Assembly (NCBI GenBank): GCA_966186435.1
Contig: CBIFWW010000022.1
Location: 1-29,696, forward strand
Direction: 5' to 3'
DNA from: CBIFWW01 sp966186435
GTDB taxonomy: Bacteria; Pseudomonadota; Gammaproteobacteria; Enterobacterales; Enterobacteriaceae
Length of the DNA stretch: 29,696 nucleotides
Shown here: positions 29,648 through 29,696 of the stretch, one piece after another
Layout: every line of letters starts with the position of its first letter
Numbering within the stretch: the stretch's first letter is position 1
The notes under the pieces: generated by a model
Told to the model about the DNA's origin: nothing
Seen by the model: only the letters and a program-made list of their open reading frames with translations
Database searches by the model: none
Position numbers and translations under genes: made by a program

Positions 29648-29690
29648 ATTAGACACGCCTGTTAAATAATATCTAACAGGCGTGTCTAAT
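29648..29690. terminator. 17-bp perfect stem-loop after elaC
   Basis: ATTAGACACGCCTGTTA (29648–29664) is the exact inverse complement of 29674–29690, with the nine-base loop AATAATATC. It lies 30 bases past the elaC stop. Only AGCCTT remains before the window ends, so a T tract cannot be judged. It may be a terminator or one unit of a dispersed palindromic repeat. Confidence 0.55.
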
Positions 29691-29696
29691 AGCCTT

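Overview
The window is core chromosome of a member of the Enterobacterales. The evidence is the micF–rcsDB–rcsC–gyrA–ubiG–nrdAB–yfaE neighbourhood, the complete men cluster, elaB/elaA/elaC, and near-full-length similarity of the proteins to their Escherichia coli homologues as I remember them. The gene order is compressed relative to E. coli, and a TonB-dependent receptor and a catalase sit at two of the junctions. This fits a Serratia- or Yersinia-like genome, but I cannot fix the genus from sequence alone. No mobile element, CRISPR array, tRNA or rRNA gene was seen.

Region 1 (1–6899), envelope stress. The left edge holds almost all of the MicF small RNA with its terminator. It is followed by a 31-codon small ORF with a good ribosome binding site, then rcsD and rcsB in tandem, and rcsC convergent to them across a GC-rich hairpin. 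RcsC passes phosphate to RcsD, which passes it to RcsB. A candidate RcsB box lies upstream of rcsD.

Region 2 (6900–12882). gyrA, with a wild-type quinolone region, lies on the minus strand. Upstream of it on the same strand is a haem/haemoglobin-type TonB-dependent receptor with a Fur-like box over its promoter. ubiG diverges from the receptor.

Region 3 (12883–17000). The class Ia ribonucleotide reductase operon nrdA-nrdB-yfaE has a clear control region with paired NrdR-like boxes and two perfect inverted DnaA boxes, and it ends in a strong terminator.

Region 4 (17071–20650). It holds a CinA-family protein with a degenerate deamidase motif, the YfaZ outer-membrane protein, and a clade-3 KatA-type catalase preceded by several dyads and followed by a bidirectional terminator.

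Region 5 (20668–27683). The menaquinone cluster menF, menD, menH, menB, menC, menE is on the minus strand. menD to menE are tightly coupled by stop/start overlaps or short gaps; menF is separated from menD by 86 bp.

Region 6 (27742–29696). It holds elaB with tandem 3' hairpins, elaA, and elaC (RNase BN/Z). As written, elaC is frameshifted by one extra G in a G7 run. The window ends in a 17-bp perfect stem-loop.

I did not find an undescribed multi-gene system. The observations most worth checking are the small ORF before rcsD, the elaC frameshift, the Fur-box receptor between gyrA and ubiG, and the dyad-rich katA upstream region.
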